Origin: Streptococcus varani | Lineage (GTDB): Bacteria; Bacillota; Bacilli; Lactobacillales; Streptococcaceae | Reading direction: 5' to 3' | Assembly: GCF_001375655.1 (NCBI RefSeq) | Contig: NZ_CTEN01000003.1 | Location: forward strand, 310,001-374,000 | DNA length: 64,000 nt | Shown: piece by piece, positions 43,113 through 53,823 of the stretch | Position numbering within the stretch: position 1 is the first letter of the stretch | Layout: every line of letters begins with the position of its first letter | Program-made: the position numbers and the translations under genes | Notes under the pieces: model-generated | Database searches by the model: none | What the model was told of the DNA's origin: nothing | Seen by the model: the letters and a program-made list of their open reading frames with translations, nothing else

Positions 43113-43338
43113 TATAGTCATTTGAATGAACCTTAATCCGTCGTCAGTTTCTACTTGCCCTACTCTAGTTGAAAGACACTTAGTTCCTTCTATTTCTAAC
43201 CTCAAACAATCTATTCCCAGACTGTAAGGTGAACGGACTGTCCTCAGTTCTTATTTCCCGCCTCCAACTGTCACTCTCCTGACTGTTGGAGCAGACTGCG
43301 TCTCAATTCCTCGTCCAAAAGTTCTTCATTCGACTGTA
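43113..43338 (-). repeat. MITE-like repeat, copy Y (226 bp)
   Basis: It has terminal inverted repeats TATAGTCATTTGAATGAA at one end and TACAGTCGAATGAAG read inward from the other. The interior carries short hairpins of the CARTCT-N6-AGACTG kind. It is related over most of its length to 62456-62683 and at its ends to 43585-43684. With copy X and a terminator it accounts for most of the gene-free stretch 43094-43682. It lies between the feoA start and any upstream promoter. Confidence 0.65.
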
Positions 43339-43450
43339 TTTATTTTCTTTAAAATATGAGAGTTTTTTGACAATTTCAGTATATCAAAAACAAGATAGGG
43401 AGTCCAATAAAAGTCTGCATTTCTGATAATTTTCAGACAATTTGGTAATT

Positions 43451-43476
43451 AAAAAAAGATGGAAGTTTCCATCTTT
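43451..43476 (-). terminator. Terminator of the amino acid ABC operon
   Basis: A perfect 10-bp stem AAAGATGGAA / TTCCATCTTT with a 2-nt gap, followed on the minus strand by T7. It lies about 200 bp after the ATPase stop. Confidence 0.8.
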
Positions 43477-43584
43477 AATGACTTATAGTCAAAGCAAAGC
43501 AAAAATGGATGATGAAAAGCGACACAGGCATATCTAGTGGTAGACAAGGAGTTTTAATTCATCTAATATTGATTTTCAGAGAGT

Positions 43585-43684
43585 ATAGTCAAATGAATTA
43601 GATTTAGATTTAGAAGTAGGAACCGACTGGAGTACGGCAAGCCGATAGTGACAACGTAGAAAAGCTAATTCAAAAGACGATATT
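43585..43684 (+). repeat. MITE-like repeat, copy X (100 bp, short form)
   Basis: Starts TATAGTCAAATGAATTAG and ends CTAATTCAAAAGACGATA, an imperfect inverted repeat of 18 bp. It shares the GGCAAGC-GATAGTGACAA segment near one end with copy Z but lacks the ~125-bp interior. It ends at the stop codon of the amino acid ABC ATPase gene. Confidence 0.6.
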
Positions 43685-44417
43685 ATAAAACTTTACTCAA
43701 GAAATCCTGGGTCCGGGCTTCTCTAGTGTGTTCAAAAACTTGCTCCGGTTTGCCTTCTTCAACGATGACACCACCATCCATGAAAATCACTCGGTCAGCT
43801 ACCTCACGAGCAAAGCCCATTTCATGCGTCACAATCACCATAGTCATCCCAGATTTTGCAAGATCCTGCATAACCGCTAATACCTCACCGACCATTTCTG
43901 GATCAAGGGCTGAAGTTGGTTCGTCAAAAAGGAGGACATCTGGATCCATAGCCAAACCACGTGCAATAGCAATCCGTTGCTGTTGACCACCCGAAAGGCT
44001 TTGTGGATAATCTCCCGCTTTCTCAGGCAGACCTACTTTTTCCAGAAGATTATGGGCAATCTGCTCAGCTTCTGCTTTTGACAAACCTTTTGTTTTAATA
44101 GGAGAAAGAGTAATATTCTCTAGGACAGACATATTTGGAAAGAGATTAAACTGTTGGAACACCATCCCCATCTTCTCTCTCATCTTAAAAATATCATTCT
44201 TCTTATCTGTAATATCAACACCTTCAAAGGTTACTACACCCATAGTCGGATCTTCTAGGAGATTCATAGCTCGTAGAAAAGTCGATTTTCCAGATCCTGA
44301 AGGACCGATAATCACCACTACTTCCCCTTGTTGAATATCTAGGTCGATTCCCTTAAGGACCTCATTATCTCCAAAAGATTTGTGCAGATTTTTAATTGAA
44401 ATAATTGTTTCAGACAC
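43683..44417 (-). CDS. glnQ: Polar amino acid ABC transporter ATP-binding protein
   Basis: A 244-residue ATPase of the PAAT family. Walker A is [15 protein letters not shown] (about 38-52), signature [16 protein letters not shown] (near 140), Walker [14 protein letters not shown] (about 163-175), and switch His VIVTHEMGF (near 200). The gene overlaps the permease by 8 bp. No substrate-binding protein is encoded next to it, so the pair must use one from elsewhere. The symbol denotes family, not proven glutamine specificity. Confidence 0.9.
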   Translation of the reverse strand: MSETIISIKNLHKSFGDNEVLKGIDLDIQQGEVVVIIGPSGSGKSTFLRAMNLLEDPTMGVVTFEGVDITDKKNDIFKMREKMGMVFQQFNLFPNMSVLENITLSPIKTKGLSKAEAEQIAHNLLEKVGLPEKAGDYPQSLSGGQQQRIAIARGLAMDPDVLLFDEPTSALDPEMVGEVLAVMQDLAKSGMTMVIVTHEMGFAREVADRVIFMDGGVIVEEGKPEQVFEHTREARTQDFLSKVL

Positions 44418-45099
44418 CCGTGCGCCCTCCTTTATTTAATTTTTTCTCATACGTTTGGATAGCAAGCGTCAGAATACTGGTCATCAAGAGATAGTAGGCT
44501 GCCGCAAAGAGAAGAGGTTCCTTAGTGATGTAAGTCGTCGTTGATACGGTTGTCGCGCCATTCCAAAGCTCCATGACACCTATTGTAGATAAGAGGGAAC
44601 TATCCTTAACAATCGTCACAAATTCATTTCCCAAGGCCGGTAAGATGTTTTTAATGGCCTGTGGCATGATGACATAGCGCATGGCTTCCCTTGGTCGAAT
44701 ACCCAGTGAGTAAGCTGCTTCCAACTGACCCTTTGGCACGGCGTTGATACCTGCTCGTACGGTTTCACTAACATAAGCACCCGAGTTCATACCGATAATG
44801 AGAATACCAGGTATCAGTCGTGTCATATCCACCGTTAAAATACCAAGTCTGAAAGTTGGGGCTACAATATGCATAGTAGCAAAAGCAATCATGATTTGCA
44901 CCACCATAGGTGTCCCTCGGAAAATCCAAACATAGATTTTAGCCAACCAAGCAAGCGGACGAAAGTGACTACGTTGGGCAAAGGCAAGAAGAACACCTAA
45001 AATAGAACCGAGAATTACTACACATAATGCTACCAAAAGGGTTATGAGAGCTCCGTAATTAAAATATGGCCAATATTTGGGCAAGAAAGAAAAATTCAT
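44410..45099 (-). CDS. Polar amino acid ABC transporter permease
   Basis: A 229-residue HisM/GlnP-type permease with about five membrane helices ([20 protein letters not shown] near residue 16 onward) and the EAA-like loop [21 protein letters not shown] near 131-151. It forms a transporter with the ATPase encoded directly downstream. The binding protein is not in this window. Confidence 0.9.
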   Translation of the reverse strand: MNFSFLPKYWPYFNYGALITLLVALCVVILGSILGVLLAFAQRSHFRPLAWLAKIYVWIFRGTPMVVQIMIAFATMHIVAPTFRLGILTVDMTRLIPGILIIGMNSGAYVSETVRAGINAVPKGQLEAAYSLGIRPREAMRYVIMPQAIKNILPALGNEFVTIVKDSSLLSTIGVMELWNGATTVSTTTYITKEPLLFAAAYYLLMTSILTLAIQTYEKKLNKGGRTGV

Positions 45100-45184
45100 T
45101 TGTTTACTCCATTTTTATCATTTAAAGATATATTGTACCACAGTTTGAATAATCATACAAGATATTAGGAACTTTATGCAAAAT

Positions 45185-45210
45185 AAAAAAGGCCAACTAG
45201 TGCCTCTCTT
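45185..45210 (-). terminator. Terminator after the ykuJ-like gene
   Basis: Minus strand AAGAGAGGC, 8-nt loop, GCCTTTTTT, closing with two G-U pairs and ending in T, directly after the stop codon at 45214. Confidence 0.6.
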
Positions 45211-45213
45211 ATG

Positions 45214-45444
45214 TTAGTACAACAATTCGTAAATTTCCATTGCGATCAAGTCAATGCTATCAAAAGTGTATGTTTCACGAGCAGCGACATCACGCAAAGT
45301 AAATACAGAACCATTCTCTTCGTCATGATTGTAAGCAACTTCTGCTACCACAAGACCATCACGTTCAAAATTACGTTTCAAAGTACCACCATCCGTTGCC
45401 ATAGCTTCAAGACGATTGATAATTCTCACTAAATGTGATTCCAT
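45214..45444 (-). CDS. DUF1797 (YkuJ-like) protein
   Basis: A 76-residue protein matching the YkuJ/DUF1797 family: LVRIINRLEAMA at the N terminus, RNFERDGLVVAEVAY in the middle and the family ending FDSIDLIAMEIYELL. Function is unknown. The ATG at 45444 (two codons inside the longest frame) is preferred because AGGAG is then 8 nt upstream. Confidence 0.85.
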   Translation of the reverse strand: MESHLVRIINRLEAMATDGGTLKRNFERDGLVVAEVAYNHDEENGSVFTLRDVAARETYTFDSIDLIAMEIYELLY

Positions 45445-45579
45445 CTCCATTTCTCCTATTCCTTTTATTTATAAGTGTATTTTACCATAATTCACCTAAA
45501 ATGTCTTGTATTAAAGCAGTCTTTGGGCACTGGTAAGCGATTTATTAGGAAGAAATTTTCTATAAAGAGATCTAGATTC

Positions 45580-45633
45580 TTGCAATTTCATCAGAAATTG
45601 ATATAATTATTTTATATCTGACCTTTTCTGACC
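45580..45633 (+). promoter_or_regulatory. clpE promoter with CtsR operator
   Basis: -35 TTGCAA (45580-45585), 16-bp spacer, -10 TATAAT (45602-45607). The heptad repeat TCTGACC-TTT-TCTGACC (45617-45633) is, on the other strand, GGTCAGA-AAA-GGTCAGA, matching the CtsR box GGTCAAA-N3-GGTCAAA. It covers the transcription start, predicting heat-shock control by CtsR. Confidence 0.85.
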
Positions 45634-45669
45634 AAAGAAAAGAAAACCATCACAGAAAGAGGTAGTGCT

Positions 45670-47910
45670 ATGTTATGTCAAAACTGTAAAATCAACGATG
45701 CAACCATTCATCTCTATACAAACCTCAATGGTAAACAGCAGCAAGTGGACCTTTGCCACAACTGCTACCAGATCATGAAAACAGACCCCAATAATGCCAT
45801 TCTAAGAGGCCTTGCTGATATGAATAATCCCAATGATATGGATCCTTTCAGCGAATTTTTCAACCATATTGGAGGTTTCCCTGGAAAGACTCCTGCAGGC
45901 CGAAGACCCGATCAAGTACCGCCGACTCAAGCAGGAAGAAATGGTGGCGGTGGCCATCAACAACCCCCTCAACAAGTTCAACAGCCAGCCGGCTTGCTAG
46001 AAGAATTTGGAATCAACATCACAGAAATTGCTCGCCGTGGTGATATCGATCCTGTTATCGGGCGTGATCAAGAAATTACTCGTGTCATCGAAATCCTCAA
46101 TCGTCGGACCAAAAACAACCCTGTCCTCATCGGCGAGCCCGGTGTCGGTAAGACCGCTGTGGTCGAAGGACTGGCTCAAAAAATTGTCGATGGCAATGTT
46201 CCACAAAAACTACAAGGCAAGGAAGTTATTCGCTTGGATGTGGTTAGTCTAGTGCAAGGAACAGGCATTCGTGGTCAATTTGAAGAACGCATGGCCAAAC
46301 TCATGGAGGAAATACGAAACCGCAAGGAAGTCATCCTCTTCATTGATGAAATTCATGAAATTGTCGGTGCCGGTGCTGCCGGAGATGGCAATATGGATAC
46401 AGGAAACATCCTAAAACCTGCCTTAGCTCGCGGGGAGCTCCAACTTGTGGGTGCTACTACTCTCAATGAATACCGTATCATTGAAAAAGACGCCGCACTT
46501 GAGCGCCGTATGCAACCTGTTCGTGTTGATGAACCATCCGTTGAAGAAACCATTACTATTCTCAAAGGGATTCAAACCAAGTACCAAGATTACCACCATG
46601 TCCGCTATACGGATGAAGCGATCCATGCTGCTGCGGTTCTCTCCAATCGCTATATTCAAGACCGCTTCTTACCAGACAAGGCTATTGATCTCTTGGACGA
46701 ATCTGGCTCTAAAATGAATTTGACCCTCAACTTTGTTGATCCAAAAGAAATCGACCAACGCTTAGTTGATGCTGAAAACCTCAAGGCCCAAGCAACTCGC
46801 GATGAAGATTACGAAAAGGCGGCCTACTATCGCGACCAGATTGCCAAGTATAAGGAAATGCAGAAAACGAGCTTGACCGAGGAAGACATTCCCCTCATTA
46901 CAGAGAAGGAAATTGAAGCCATCATCGAGCAGAAAACCAATATCCCTGTAGGTGAACTCAAAGAAAAAGAACAATCGCAATTGATTCATCTTGCAGATGA
47001 TCTTAAAGCTCATGTTATCGGCCAAGATCAGGCCGTTGATAAAATCGCCAAAGCTATCCGCCGCAATCGTGTCGGTCTTGGGGCACCCAATCGCCCCATC
47101 GGCTCCTTCCTTTTTGTAGGACCAACTGGTGTGGGTAAGACAGAATTATCCAAACAACTAGCCATCGAACTCTTTGGGTCAGCGGATAGTATGATTCGCT
47201 TCGATATGTCCGAATACATGGAAAAACATAGTGTAGCTAAATTAGTTGGCGCTCCTCCAGGCTATGTAGGCTACGAAGAGGCTGGCCAATTGACAGAGAA
47301 AGTCCGCCGCAACCCCTACTCCCTCATCCTCCTAGATGAGGTCGAAAAAGCTCATCCAGACGTTATGCACATGTTCCTTCAGGTACTCGATGATGGCCGC
47401 TTAACAGACGGACAAGGACGAACTGTCAGCTTCAAGGATGCGATTATTATCATGACTTCAAACGCTGGAACTGGTAAAGCCGAAGCATCTGTTGGATTCG
47501 GAGCTGCGATGGAAGGCCGTACAAACTCAGTGCTTGGTCAATTAGGTAACTTCTTCAGCCCTGAATTCATGAACCGCTTTGACGGTATCATCGAATTTCA
47601 AGCTCTAGATAAGGAACACTTGCTTCAGATTGTTGAACTTATGTTGCAGGATGTCAATGCTAGACTGGCCAGCAATGGTCTCCATATCCATGTCACAGAT
47701 AAGGTCAAGGAAAAACTGGTTGATCTCGGTTATGATCCAAAAATGGGAGCCCGACCACTTCGCCGCACCATCCAAGACCAGATCGAAGACGCCATCACCG
47801 ATTATTATCTAGAACATCCTTCTGATAAAGAGCTACGAGCAGTCATGACTTCCAATGGGAAAATACTTGTCAAATCCACTCAAAAAACAAGTGTCGATAA
47901 AACAGAATAA
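45670..47910 (+). CDS. clpE: ATP-dependent Clp protease ATP-binding subunit ClpE
   Basis: A 746-residue Clp/Hsp100 unfoldase. The N-terminal zinc finger is [16 protein letters not shown] with a second CHNC pair, diagnostic for ClpE. Walker A of the first AAA domain is [10 protein letters not shown] (about 157-166). A UVR-like linker contains [20 protein letters not shown]. The second AAA domain has [10 protein letters not shown] (about 485-494). It feeds proteins to ClpP under stress. A CtsR operator upstream and a terminator downstream make it monocistronic. Confidence 0.97.
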   Translation: MLCQNCKINDATIHLYTNLNGKQQQVDLCHNCYQIMKTDPNNAILRGLADMNNPNDMDPFSEFFNHIGGFPGKTPAGRRPDQVPPTQAGRNGGGGHQQPPQQVQQPAGLLEEFGINITEIARRGDIDPVIGRDQEITRVIEILNRRTKNNPVLIGEPGVGKTAVVEGLAQKIVDGNVPQKLQGKEVIRLDVVSLVQGTGIRGQFEERMAKLMEEIRNRKEVILFIDEIHEIVGAGAAGDGNMDTGNILKPALARGELQLVGATTLNEYRIIEKDAALERRMQPVRVDEPSVEETITILKGIQTKYQDYHHVRYTDEAIHAAAVLSNRYIQDRFLPDKAIDLLDESGSKMNLTLNFVDPKEIDQRLVDAENLKAQATRDEDYEKAAYYRDQIAKYKEMQKTSLTEEDIPLITEKEIEAIIEQKTNIPVGELKEKEQSQLIHLADDLKAHVIGQDQAVDKIAKAIRRNRVGLGAPNRPIGSFLFVGPTGVGKTELSKQLAIELFGSADSMIRFDMSEYMEKHSVAKLVGAPPGYVGYEEAGQLTEKVRRNPYSLILLDEVEKAHPDVMHMFLQVLDDGRLTDGQGRTVSFKDAIIIMTSNAGTGKAEASVGFGAAMEGRTNSVLGQLGNFFSPEFMNRFDGIIEFQALDKEHLLQIVELMLQDVNARLASNGLHIHVTDKVKEKLVDLGYDPKMGARPLRRTIQDQIEDAITDYYLEHPSDKELRAVMTSNGKILVKSTQKTSVDKTE

Positions 47911-47935
47911 CAGGAAAGTCTCGTCAAATTCCTAT

Positions 47936-47983
47936 AAAGGCTCAGAATACGGTCATAAAACCGTAAATTCTAAGCCTTTTTTA
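47936..47983 (+). terminator. clpE terminator
   Basis: AAAGGCT-AGAAT-GGT / ACC-ATTCT-AGCCTTTTTT hairpin with small internal mismatches and a T-run, starting 26 bp after the clpE stop codon. Confidence 0.85.
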
Positions 47984-48103
47984 TTGGGCTGAATTCTAAA
48001 TACTAAATTGAAGTTGAGTTTTTACTCAGATAGATACTTTTTTGATGGAATTTTCATATTATTTTTAGTATAATATCACTAATTAAAATAAGAGGAAAAG
48101 ATT

Positions 48104-48562
48104 ATGACAAATCCCGTATTTGGTAAAAAAGTAGATGGAGTGAATTACCAATCTCGTTATGGTGTTTACGCAATCATTCCAAACTCAGAAGAAACGGATA
48201 TTATCCTTGTTCAAGCACCGAATGGAGCCTGGTTTCTTCCCGGTGGAGAGATAGAAGACGGGGAAGACCACCTGACTGCCCTTGAAAGAGAGTTACTAGA
48301 AGAATTAGGCTTTGTGGCAACTGTTGGCCAGTATTATGGTCAAGCAGACGAGTATTTTTACTCTCGTCACCGCGATACACACTTCTATAATCCTGCCTAT
48401 CTCTACCAAGTAACTAGTTTTACAGAAATTGATAAACCATTAGAAGATTTTAATCAGTTAGCTTGGTTCCCGATCGATCAAGCCATTGAAAAACTAAAAA
48501 GAGGCAGTCACAAATGGGGAATTGAGCAATGGAAAATTCAAAAAAATTCCAATAAAAGCTAG
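48104..48562 (+). CDS. Nudix hydrolase
   Basis: A 152-residue Nudix protein. The Nudix box GGEIEDGEDHLTALEREL continues LEELG (about residues 46-68), giving all the Gx5Ex7REUxEExGU positions. MutT-like proteins hydrolyse nucleoside diphosphates linked to other moieties; the substrate is unknown. It has an AGAGGAAAAG-type RBS and follows a TATAAT-like box at about 48070. Confidence 0.9.
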   Translation: MTNPVFGKKVDGVNYQSRYGVYAIIPNSEETDIILVQAPNGAWFLPGGEIEDGEDHLTALERELLEELGFVATVGQYYGQADEYFYSRHRDTHFYNPAYLYQVTSFTEIDKPLEDFNQLAWFPIDQAIEKLKRGSHKWGIEQWKIQKNSNKS

Positions 48563-48613
48563 AAAAATCAGTCTAAGCGTGCTATAATAAATCGAAAGAA
48601 GAGGAGGTCAAGC

Positions 48614-48916
48614 ATGAAATTAATCAACACGACCAATAGCCATATTCAGTTGGTCCAGAGCCAGTTAGAAAATACGGATGCCTTTCTGGTAGAAACCTAC
48701 TCAGCTGGAAATACAGATGTTATTTTTACTCAGGCACCACTTCACTACGAACTACTCATCACCAATAAATATCGAGCTATTCTTCCAAGAGAAATTGAAG
48801 GAATCCGTGACTTTTTCCTTAAGCGTAAAATTGATAAAGAAATCATCAATCCCTCTCGCATTCAAACGATTCATACAGAACGTCTAGTCGAAATGTCTAT
48901 ACCAATCAATCAATAA
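48614..48916 (+). CDS. DUF1827 family protein
   Basis: A 100-residue protein matching the streptococcal DUF1827 family, starting MKLINTTNSHIQLVQSQLEN, with a strong AGAGGAGG RBS. It has no membrane segment or signal. Function is unknown. It lies 51 bp after the Nudix gene and may be cotranscribed with it. Confidence 0.85.
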   Translation: MKLINTTNSHIQLVQSQLENTDAFLVETYSAGNTDVIFTQAPLHYELLITNKYRAILPREIEGIRDFFLKRKIDKEIINPSRIQTIHTERLVEMSIPINQ

Positions 48917-48957
48917 CTTAGCAAGCCTTGAGCTTGTTTTTTTGTCCAACCATAATG

Positions 48958-48986
48958 AAAATGACCTAAAAACTAGGTCATTTTTT
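48958..48986. terminator. Bidirectional terminator between DUF1827 and ileS
   Basis: AAAATGACCTA, loop AAAAC, TAGGTCATTTT: an 11-bp perfect stem with A- and T-tracts on both sides between convergent genes. Confidence 0.9.
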
Positions 48987-48988
48987 CA

Positions 48989-51787
48989 TTATTTAGCGTT
49001 CACTTCAAACCCTTCAGCTACTGCTTGCGCAAAGTTAGCTTCAACGATTTGAGCACAGTGATCACAAATGTGTGCATGATAGGAACGATCCGCAACTGTT
49101 TGATCGATACGACGGCAACGTTCACAAACCTCACCCTGAGCATGTTCAACTACAAAAGCTAAACCATCAAAAGCAAGGGCAGTGGCGGGTGCCTCTTGAT
49201 CAGAGACTGTCAATTGAGAAACAATCAAGAGTTGCGCGATATCGCTGTCCAAGGCAGCTAAAAGTGTCCGTACTGGTTCTGTAGCATAGATGGTCAAGTG
49301 AGCTTCCAAGGATTTACCGATAATTTTCTCGTTACGCGCTTCTTCCAAAGCTTTTTGAGCCTGGGTGCGAAGGGTCATAAAGGCCTCCCACTCCTGCAGG
49401 ATAACTTCTTGTTCTGCGAAGATTTCTGCTTCCGGTAACTCAGCCAATTGAACAAATTCTTCGGCTTCAAATTCTAGATAGGACCAAATTTCCTCAGCTG
49501 TGTGTGGAAGAATTGGTGTCAAGAGTTTAGTAATTTTTACCAAGATATCGTAGAAGACTGTCTGCATTTGACGCCGAGCCAGTGCATCTTCTGCCTCAAT
49601 ATAGACAACATCCTTAGCAAAGTCCAAGTAGAAGGCTGACAAATCAACTGTAATAAAGTTGACCAGAGCCTTGTAGATGGTTAAGAAATCGTACTTGTCA
49701 TAAGCTTGGCGAATGGTTTTGACCAAACTATTAAACTTAATCGTCATATACTTATCAACCGGACGCAAGTCTTGGAAAGAAAGTGCATCTTTTTCTGGAT
49801 TGAAATCAGAAGTATTGGCAATCAAGAAGCGAAGTGTATTTCGAATCTTACGGTAGGTTTCAGAAACTTGCCCTAAAATATCCATAGAAACGCGTACATC
49901 ATTGTCGGTATCAACAGAAGCAACCCAGAGACGCAAGATTTCAGCACCATATTGCTTAGCGACATCATTTGGAGAGATAATATTGCCCTTAGATTTAGAC
50001 ATTTTCTCACCCTTACCATCCAATACAAAGCCTTGCGACAAGACTGATTTGTAAGGCGCATGTCCATTGACTGCAACAGAAGTAATCAATGATGAATTGA
50101 ACCAGCCACGGTACTGGTCTGAACCTTCTAGGTAAAGATCTGCTGGATAAGCTAAGTTTGCACGGGCTTTCATGACACCATTCCATGATGAGCCAGAGTC
50201 AAACCAAACATCCATGATATCTGTTTCTTTTTCAAAGAGACCGTTTGGCGAACCTGGATGCGTGAAGCCTGCAGGAAGTAAATCCTTAGCCTCGCGTTCC
50301 CACCAGATAATGGATCCTTCTTTTTCAAAGAGTTCAGCGACATGGTCTGTCACTTCTTTTGTCATAATGGCTGTACCATCTTCGGCATAGAAGATGGGAA
50401 GTGGAACACCCCAATTACGTTGACGCGAAATAACCCAATCCCCACGGTCACGGATCATGTTATAAAGACGCGTATGTCCCCATGATGGGTAGAATTTCGT
50501 TTTGTCAATCTCTTCTAGAATTTCCTGACGGAATTTTGACACAGAGGCAAACCATTGGGGTACTGCGCGCCAAATGATTGGTTTCTTAGTCCGCCAGTCA
50601 AATGGATATGAGTGATTAATCACTTCTTTAGCTAGGAGCAAATCACCCAATTTTTCGACTACAGTTGGCAAAACCTTAGCATAAAATTGACCTTGGAAGT
50701 CTGGGCCAGCCAGTTCATTCATCATCCCACGTTCGTCAACAGTTACGTAAACTTCTAAACCGTATTTGACACCAACATTGTAGTCATCCTCACCAAAGGA
50801 TGGAGCTGTATGGACGATCCCTGTACCAGATTCAGTCGTTACATGGTCGCCCAAGATGACCAATTCATCAACATGAGTATCCCATGGGTGTTCTGTTACG
50901 ATATGCTCAAGTTGAGAACCCTTGTAGTTGGCAATGATTTCAAAATTTTCCCAAGCAAATTTTGGAGCCAAACTGTCCAAGAGAGCTTCTGCAAGAATAT
51001 ATTTGCGCTCAGATCCAGCCGGTTGAACAGCCACATAGTCCACATCTGCTCCTACTGTCAAACCACGAGAAGCTGTGATGGTAAATGGAGTTGTTGTCCA
51101 AACGATGATATAAGAATCTGTATCAAGAACACCCTTGCCATCCTTCACTTTATTGGCATAATAGAGAGAAGTCGAATCAACATCGTGGTATTCAATTTCT
51201 GCTTCTGCTAAAGCAGATTCTGATGACCATGACCAGTAAACAGGCTTGGCTCCACGATAGATATATCCCTTGTCAGCCATGGCACCGAAAACGCGGATTT
51301 GAGCTGCTTCAAATTCAGGATAAAGAGTTACGTAAGGATTTTCCCAGTCGCCAGAAACACCCAGACGCTTGAAATCATCTCGTTGTTTATCCACTTGGGT
51401 CAATGCATAATCACGGCACATCTTCAAGTAGCTGGCACGGTCCAATTCTTTGCGTTTGACACCTTGTTTAGCCAATACTTGTTCAATTGGCAAACCATGC
51501 GTATCCCAACCAGGAATATAGGGTGCTCGGAAACCGGACATGGACTTAGAACGAACGATAATATCCTTTGAAATCTTATTAAGGGCATGGCCTACATGGA
51601 TATTTCCATTGGCATAGGGAGGGCCATCATGAAGGTGGAAGGCTGGTTTACCAGCATTTAATTCTTGGCGCTTAGCATAAAGATCCGCATTTTCCCAATC
51701 CTTTTGCCATTGTGGTTCCTTGTTTGGAAGACCAGCACGCATAGGAAAGGCTGTCTTTCCTAAATTCAAAGTTTCTTTGAGTTTCAT
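48989..51787 (-). CDS. ileS: Isoleucyl-tRNA synthetase
   Basis: A 932-residue class I aminoacyl-tRNA synthetase. The HIGH motif is in [11 protein letters not shown] (about 60-70) and KMSKS is in [10 protein letters not shown] (about 598-607). A CP1 editing domain lies between, and a C-terminal zinc ribbon has CERC..CDHC (about 893-915). It charges tRNA-Ile. Expression is governed by a T-box leader upstream. It lies downstream of divIVA, as in other streptococci. Confidence 0.98.
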   Translation of the reverse strand: MKLKETLNLGKTAFPMRAGLPNKEPQWQKDWENADLYAKRQELNAGKPAFHLHDGPPYANGNIHVGHALNKISKDIIVRSKSMSGFRAPYIPGWDTHGLPIEQVLAKQGVKRKELDRASYLKMCRDYALTQVDKQRDDFKRLGVSGDWENPYVTLYPEFEAAQIRVFGAMADKGYIYRGAKPVYWSWSSESALAEAEIEYHDVDSTSLYYANKVKDGKGVLDTDSYIIVWTTTPFTITASRGLTVGADVDYVAVQPAGSERKYILAEALLDSLAPKFAWENFEIIANYKGSQLEHIVTEHPWDTHVDELVILGDHVTTESGTGIVHTAPSFGEDDYNVGVKYGLEVYVTVDERGMMNELAGPDFQGQFYAKVLPTVVEKLGDLLLAKEVINHSYPFDWRTKKPIIWRAVPQWFASVSKFRQEILEEIDKTKFYPSWGHTRLYNMIRDRGDWVISRQRNWGVPLPIFYAEDGTAIMTKEVTDHVAELFEKEGSIIWWEREAKDLLPAGFTHPGSPNGLFEKETDIMDVWFDSGSSWNGVMKARANLAYPADLYLEGSDQYRGWFNSSLITSVAVNGHAPYKSVLSQGFVLDGKGEKMSKSKGNIISPNDVAKQYGAEILRLWVASVDTDNDVRVSMDILGQVSETYRKIRNTLRFLIANTSDFNPEKDALSFQDLRPVDKYMTIKFNSLVKTIRQAYDKYDFLTIYKALVNFITVDLSAFYLDFAKDVVYIEAEDALARRQMQTVFYDILVKITKLLTPILPHTAEEIWSYLEFEAEEFVQLAELPEAEIFAEQEVILQEWEAFMTLRTQAQKALEEARNEKIIGKSLEAHLTIYATEPVRTLLAALDSDIAQLLIVSQLTVSDQEAPATALAFDGLAFVVEHAQGEVCERCRRIDQTVADRSYHAHICDHCAQIVEANFAQAVAEGFEVNAK

Positions 51788-52058
51788 TATTTCTCCTAAC
51801 TATTTTATCCATAAATTTTTATTCAGTTTTCCATTGAAAACCCATAGCTGACTACTGATTCATTTGTCGATGACAGTTGTCCATTTTTCCATAAAGAGGT
51901 CAATAAGCTCTCAACAAGATTTAGTAGTTCCTTTTATTTATCCTCCTGTGATGATCAAAAGGACACTGTCTTGTTTTGCTCTGATAAACTGGAATTCTAG
52001 CTGCAACTTAATCATCTGATTTTTTTTATTTCTCTTGGGTCTCATGTTAGCCCAACAT

Positions 52059-52245
52059 AAAAAACTTCCGCCAGAAAGGACGAAAGTTCGTGGTACCACC
52101 TTAGTTTAGACAGAATTCCCCCTGTCCCTCAGTAACTCGTAACGTGAGTCAACCGTTTTTCCCTACTAACCTTCAGGAAAAATCCAGCAAAAGGATATCT
52201 CAATACTGAGGAATTACAGGACTTCCACCATCACCTGCTCGCTAT
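52059..52245 (-). promoter_or_regulatory. T-box riboswitch leader of ileS
   Basis: The minus strand carries the T-box core AAGGTGGTACCACG (52088-52101). Upstream is a Stem I-like region beginning near AGCGAGCAGGTGATGG (about 52245). Downstream is a terminator AACTTTCGTCC..GGCGGAAGTTTTTT (52059-52087). A candidate Ile specifier AUC lies in GATATCC near 52197. Uncharged tRNA-Ile should favour antitermination. About 270 nt without visible features (51788-52058) separate the terminator from the ileS start, which is long for this class. Confidence 0.88.
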
Positions 52246-52282
52246 AAATATCATTTATTGAGAATTTTTTGCTCTTGGTTTA

Positions 52283-53011
52283 TTATTCATTTTCATGAAA
52301 CTCATGGTTATCATGAGCTTCAGAATGGTCAGACCATTCCTCATCATGGTTTGCATTATCCATTTCAGCTGCGTGACGTTGCAATTCTTCTAATTCTTCC
52401 TGGGTTAACTGACGAGTCATTTCCAAATCTTCTTCTGTCACAGCTGGTCTTTCATCCAAAGCTTTTTCCATCACTTCACGGAAAGCTTCATCAGAAGTTT
52501 GCAAATAGGTAGCGGTTGGACGAAGAATATCTTCCCAGTCTGAAGAATTGATGATAGACAATTGACTTTCAACAGTTGATTTAAGACGTTGGTGGAAGAT
52601 ACGAGTTTTATTCTTCAACTCTTCTGTTTCCACAGCAATTTTCTTAGCATTATCGGTAGCTGAACGCAAAATTGTATTGGCTTTTTCTTTTGCTTCGTTG
52701 AGAAGATTTTGCGCATCGTATTCAGCCTGTTTAAGGATATTCTGGGCCTGATCTTCAGAAGCATGTTTTACTTTATCAGCCGTATCTTGAGCCAAAATAA
52801 CAGACTGGCTCAGGGATTCCTTCATTTCATCAAAAACAGAAAGACGATCTTTTAATGATTTAATTTCTGACTCTTGAGCATGATTTTTATGAACCAGATT
52901 CTCATAATCACGGGTTACAATATCCAAAAAATCATCAACTTCTTCGGCATTGTAGCCTCTAAATTTTGTAGCAAAGGTTTTATCTTTTAACTCTAATGCT
53001 GTAAGTGCCAT
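52283..53011 (-). CDS. divIVA: Cell-division protein DivIVA
   Basis: 242 residues. The N-terminal lipid-binding domain (MALTALELKDKTFATKFRGY, then NAEEVDDFLDIV) is diagnostic. Long coiled coils follow (about 35-175) and an acidic, His-rich tail ends the protein. It marks poles and septa and, in streptococci, is phosphorylated by StkP. It is the last gene of the ylm series here, 8 bp after ylmH. Confidence 0.96.
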   Translation of the reverse strand: MALTALELKDKTFATKFRGYNAEEVDDFLDIVTRDYENLVHKNHAQESEIKSLKDRLSVFDEMKESLSQSVILAQDTADKVKHASEDQAQNILKQAEYDAQNLLNEAKEKANTILRSATDNAKKIAVETEELKNKTRIFHQRLKSTVESQLSIINSSDWEDILRPTATYLQTSDEAFREVMEKALDERPAVTEEDLEMTRQLTQEELEELQRHAAEMDNANHDEEWSDHSEAHDNHEFHENE

Positions 53012-53019
53012 AGCGTCTC

Positions 53020-53814
53020 CTATTTCTTAATAACTTCAATTTCTACTTTTAATTTACCTTGCTTTGAGTGTCCTAAAAGTTCTCTCAGTTTCAGTCTTCC
53101 AAAGCCTCTTACACTGACTAGTTGCCCTATCTCTAAGAGCTTACCAGCTTGTTTCATTTCTTTATAATTAACTTTAACCTGTCCAGATTCTATCAATTTA
53201 ACTGCATTGGAGCGTGACATTTTAAAGCCTGCTCCAACAAGCTTGTCTAAACGAAGACTGGACAAAAGCAAGTGCATACTTTTAAAATCTTTATTGTTCT
53301 CTACCGGAAGAGTTGATAAAGCTTGTTCTTTCCATGTAACAGGGACGCGCGATATTTTAGAAATCGTAGCCCTTGCTAAATCACCAAACCTCTTCTCAAG
53401 AATGACAAAAACGCCTTCATCTCCGATAAGAATGTCTCCGATAAAATCTCTTCTGATTCCCAATTGGTTCAAGAGAGTCCCTAAAACCTGAGAATGACTA
53501 AGGCTATGAAATTTTTTCGGAAAACAAATTTCAAGAGCCAAGATGTCGAAGTCAGATTCATCTAAAACATAATAATCTGGAGCAATAATAACCCTGACAA
53601 ATTCTGTCGCCAATATTTGCTGACTAGAATAAGTATTTAGATGAAAATGAGCAGCAATTGATTGGAGAATTTCTACCTCTCTGGGATTGAGAAAAGAGCT
53701 TAGATGGTAAGAATAAGACTCTTCAACTTCTTGACAAATACCGATTATTTTTTCAACAAATACTTTTTCTTCAGAAGTAAAATGCTGAAAAATTCCATCT
53801 ATTTTTTTCATCAT
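53020..53814 (-). CDS. ylmH: YlmH, S4-domain RNA-binding protein
   Basis: A 264-residue protein with an N-terminal YlmH domain and a C-terminal S4 domain (about 180-255: LRLDKLVGAGFKMSRSNAVK, then LIESGQVKVNYKE). Family members bind ribosomes or RNA and rescue stalled 50S-peptidyl-tRNA complexes in some Bacillota. It sits in the conserved ylmE-sepF-ylmG-ylmH-divIVA row. The start is ambiguous between two adjacent ATG codons. Confidence 0.93.
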   Translation of the reverse strand: MMKKIDGIFQHFTSEEKVFVEKIIGICQEVEESYSYHLSSFLNPREVEILQSIAAHFHLNTYSSQQILATEFVRVIIAPDYYVLDESDFDILALEICFPKKFHSLSHSQVLGTLLNQLGIRRDFIGDILIGDEGVFVILEKRFGDLARATISKISRVPVTWKEQALSTLPVENNKDFKSMHLLLSSLRLDKLVGAGFKMSRSNAVKLIESGQVKVNYKEMKQAGKLLEIGQLVSVRGFGRLKLRELLGHSKQGKLKVEIEVIKK

Positions 53815-53823
53815 ATACTAATC

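Noticed and set aside
48901..48945. AGCAAGCCTTGAGCTTGTTTTTTTG as a second terminator after DUF1827
   Set aside because: The stem is short with almost no loop. It may help termination but the 48958-48986 hairpin is the clear terminator.
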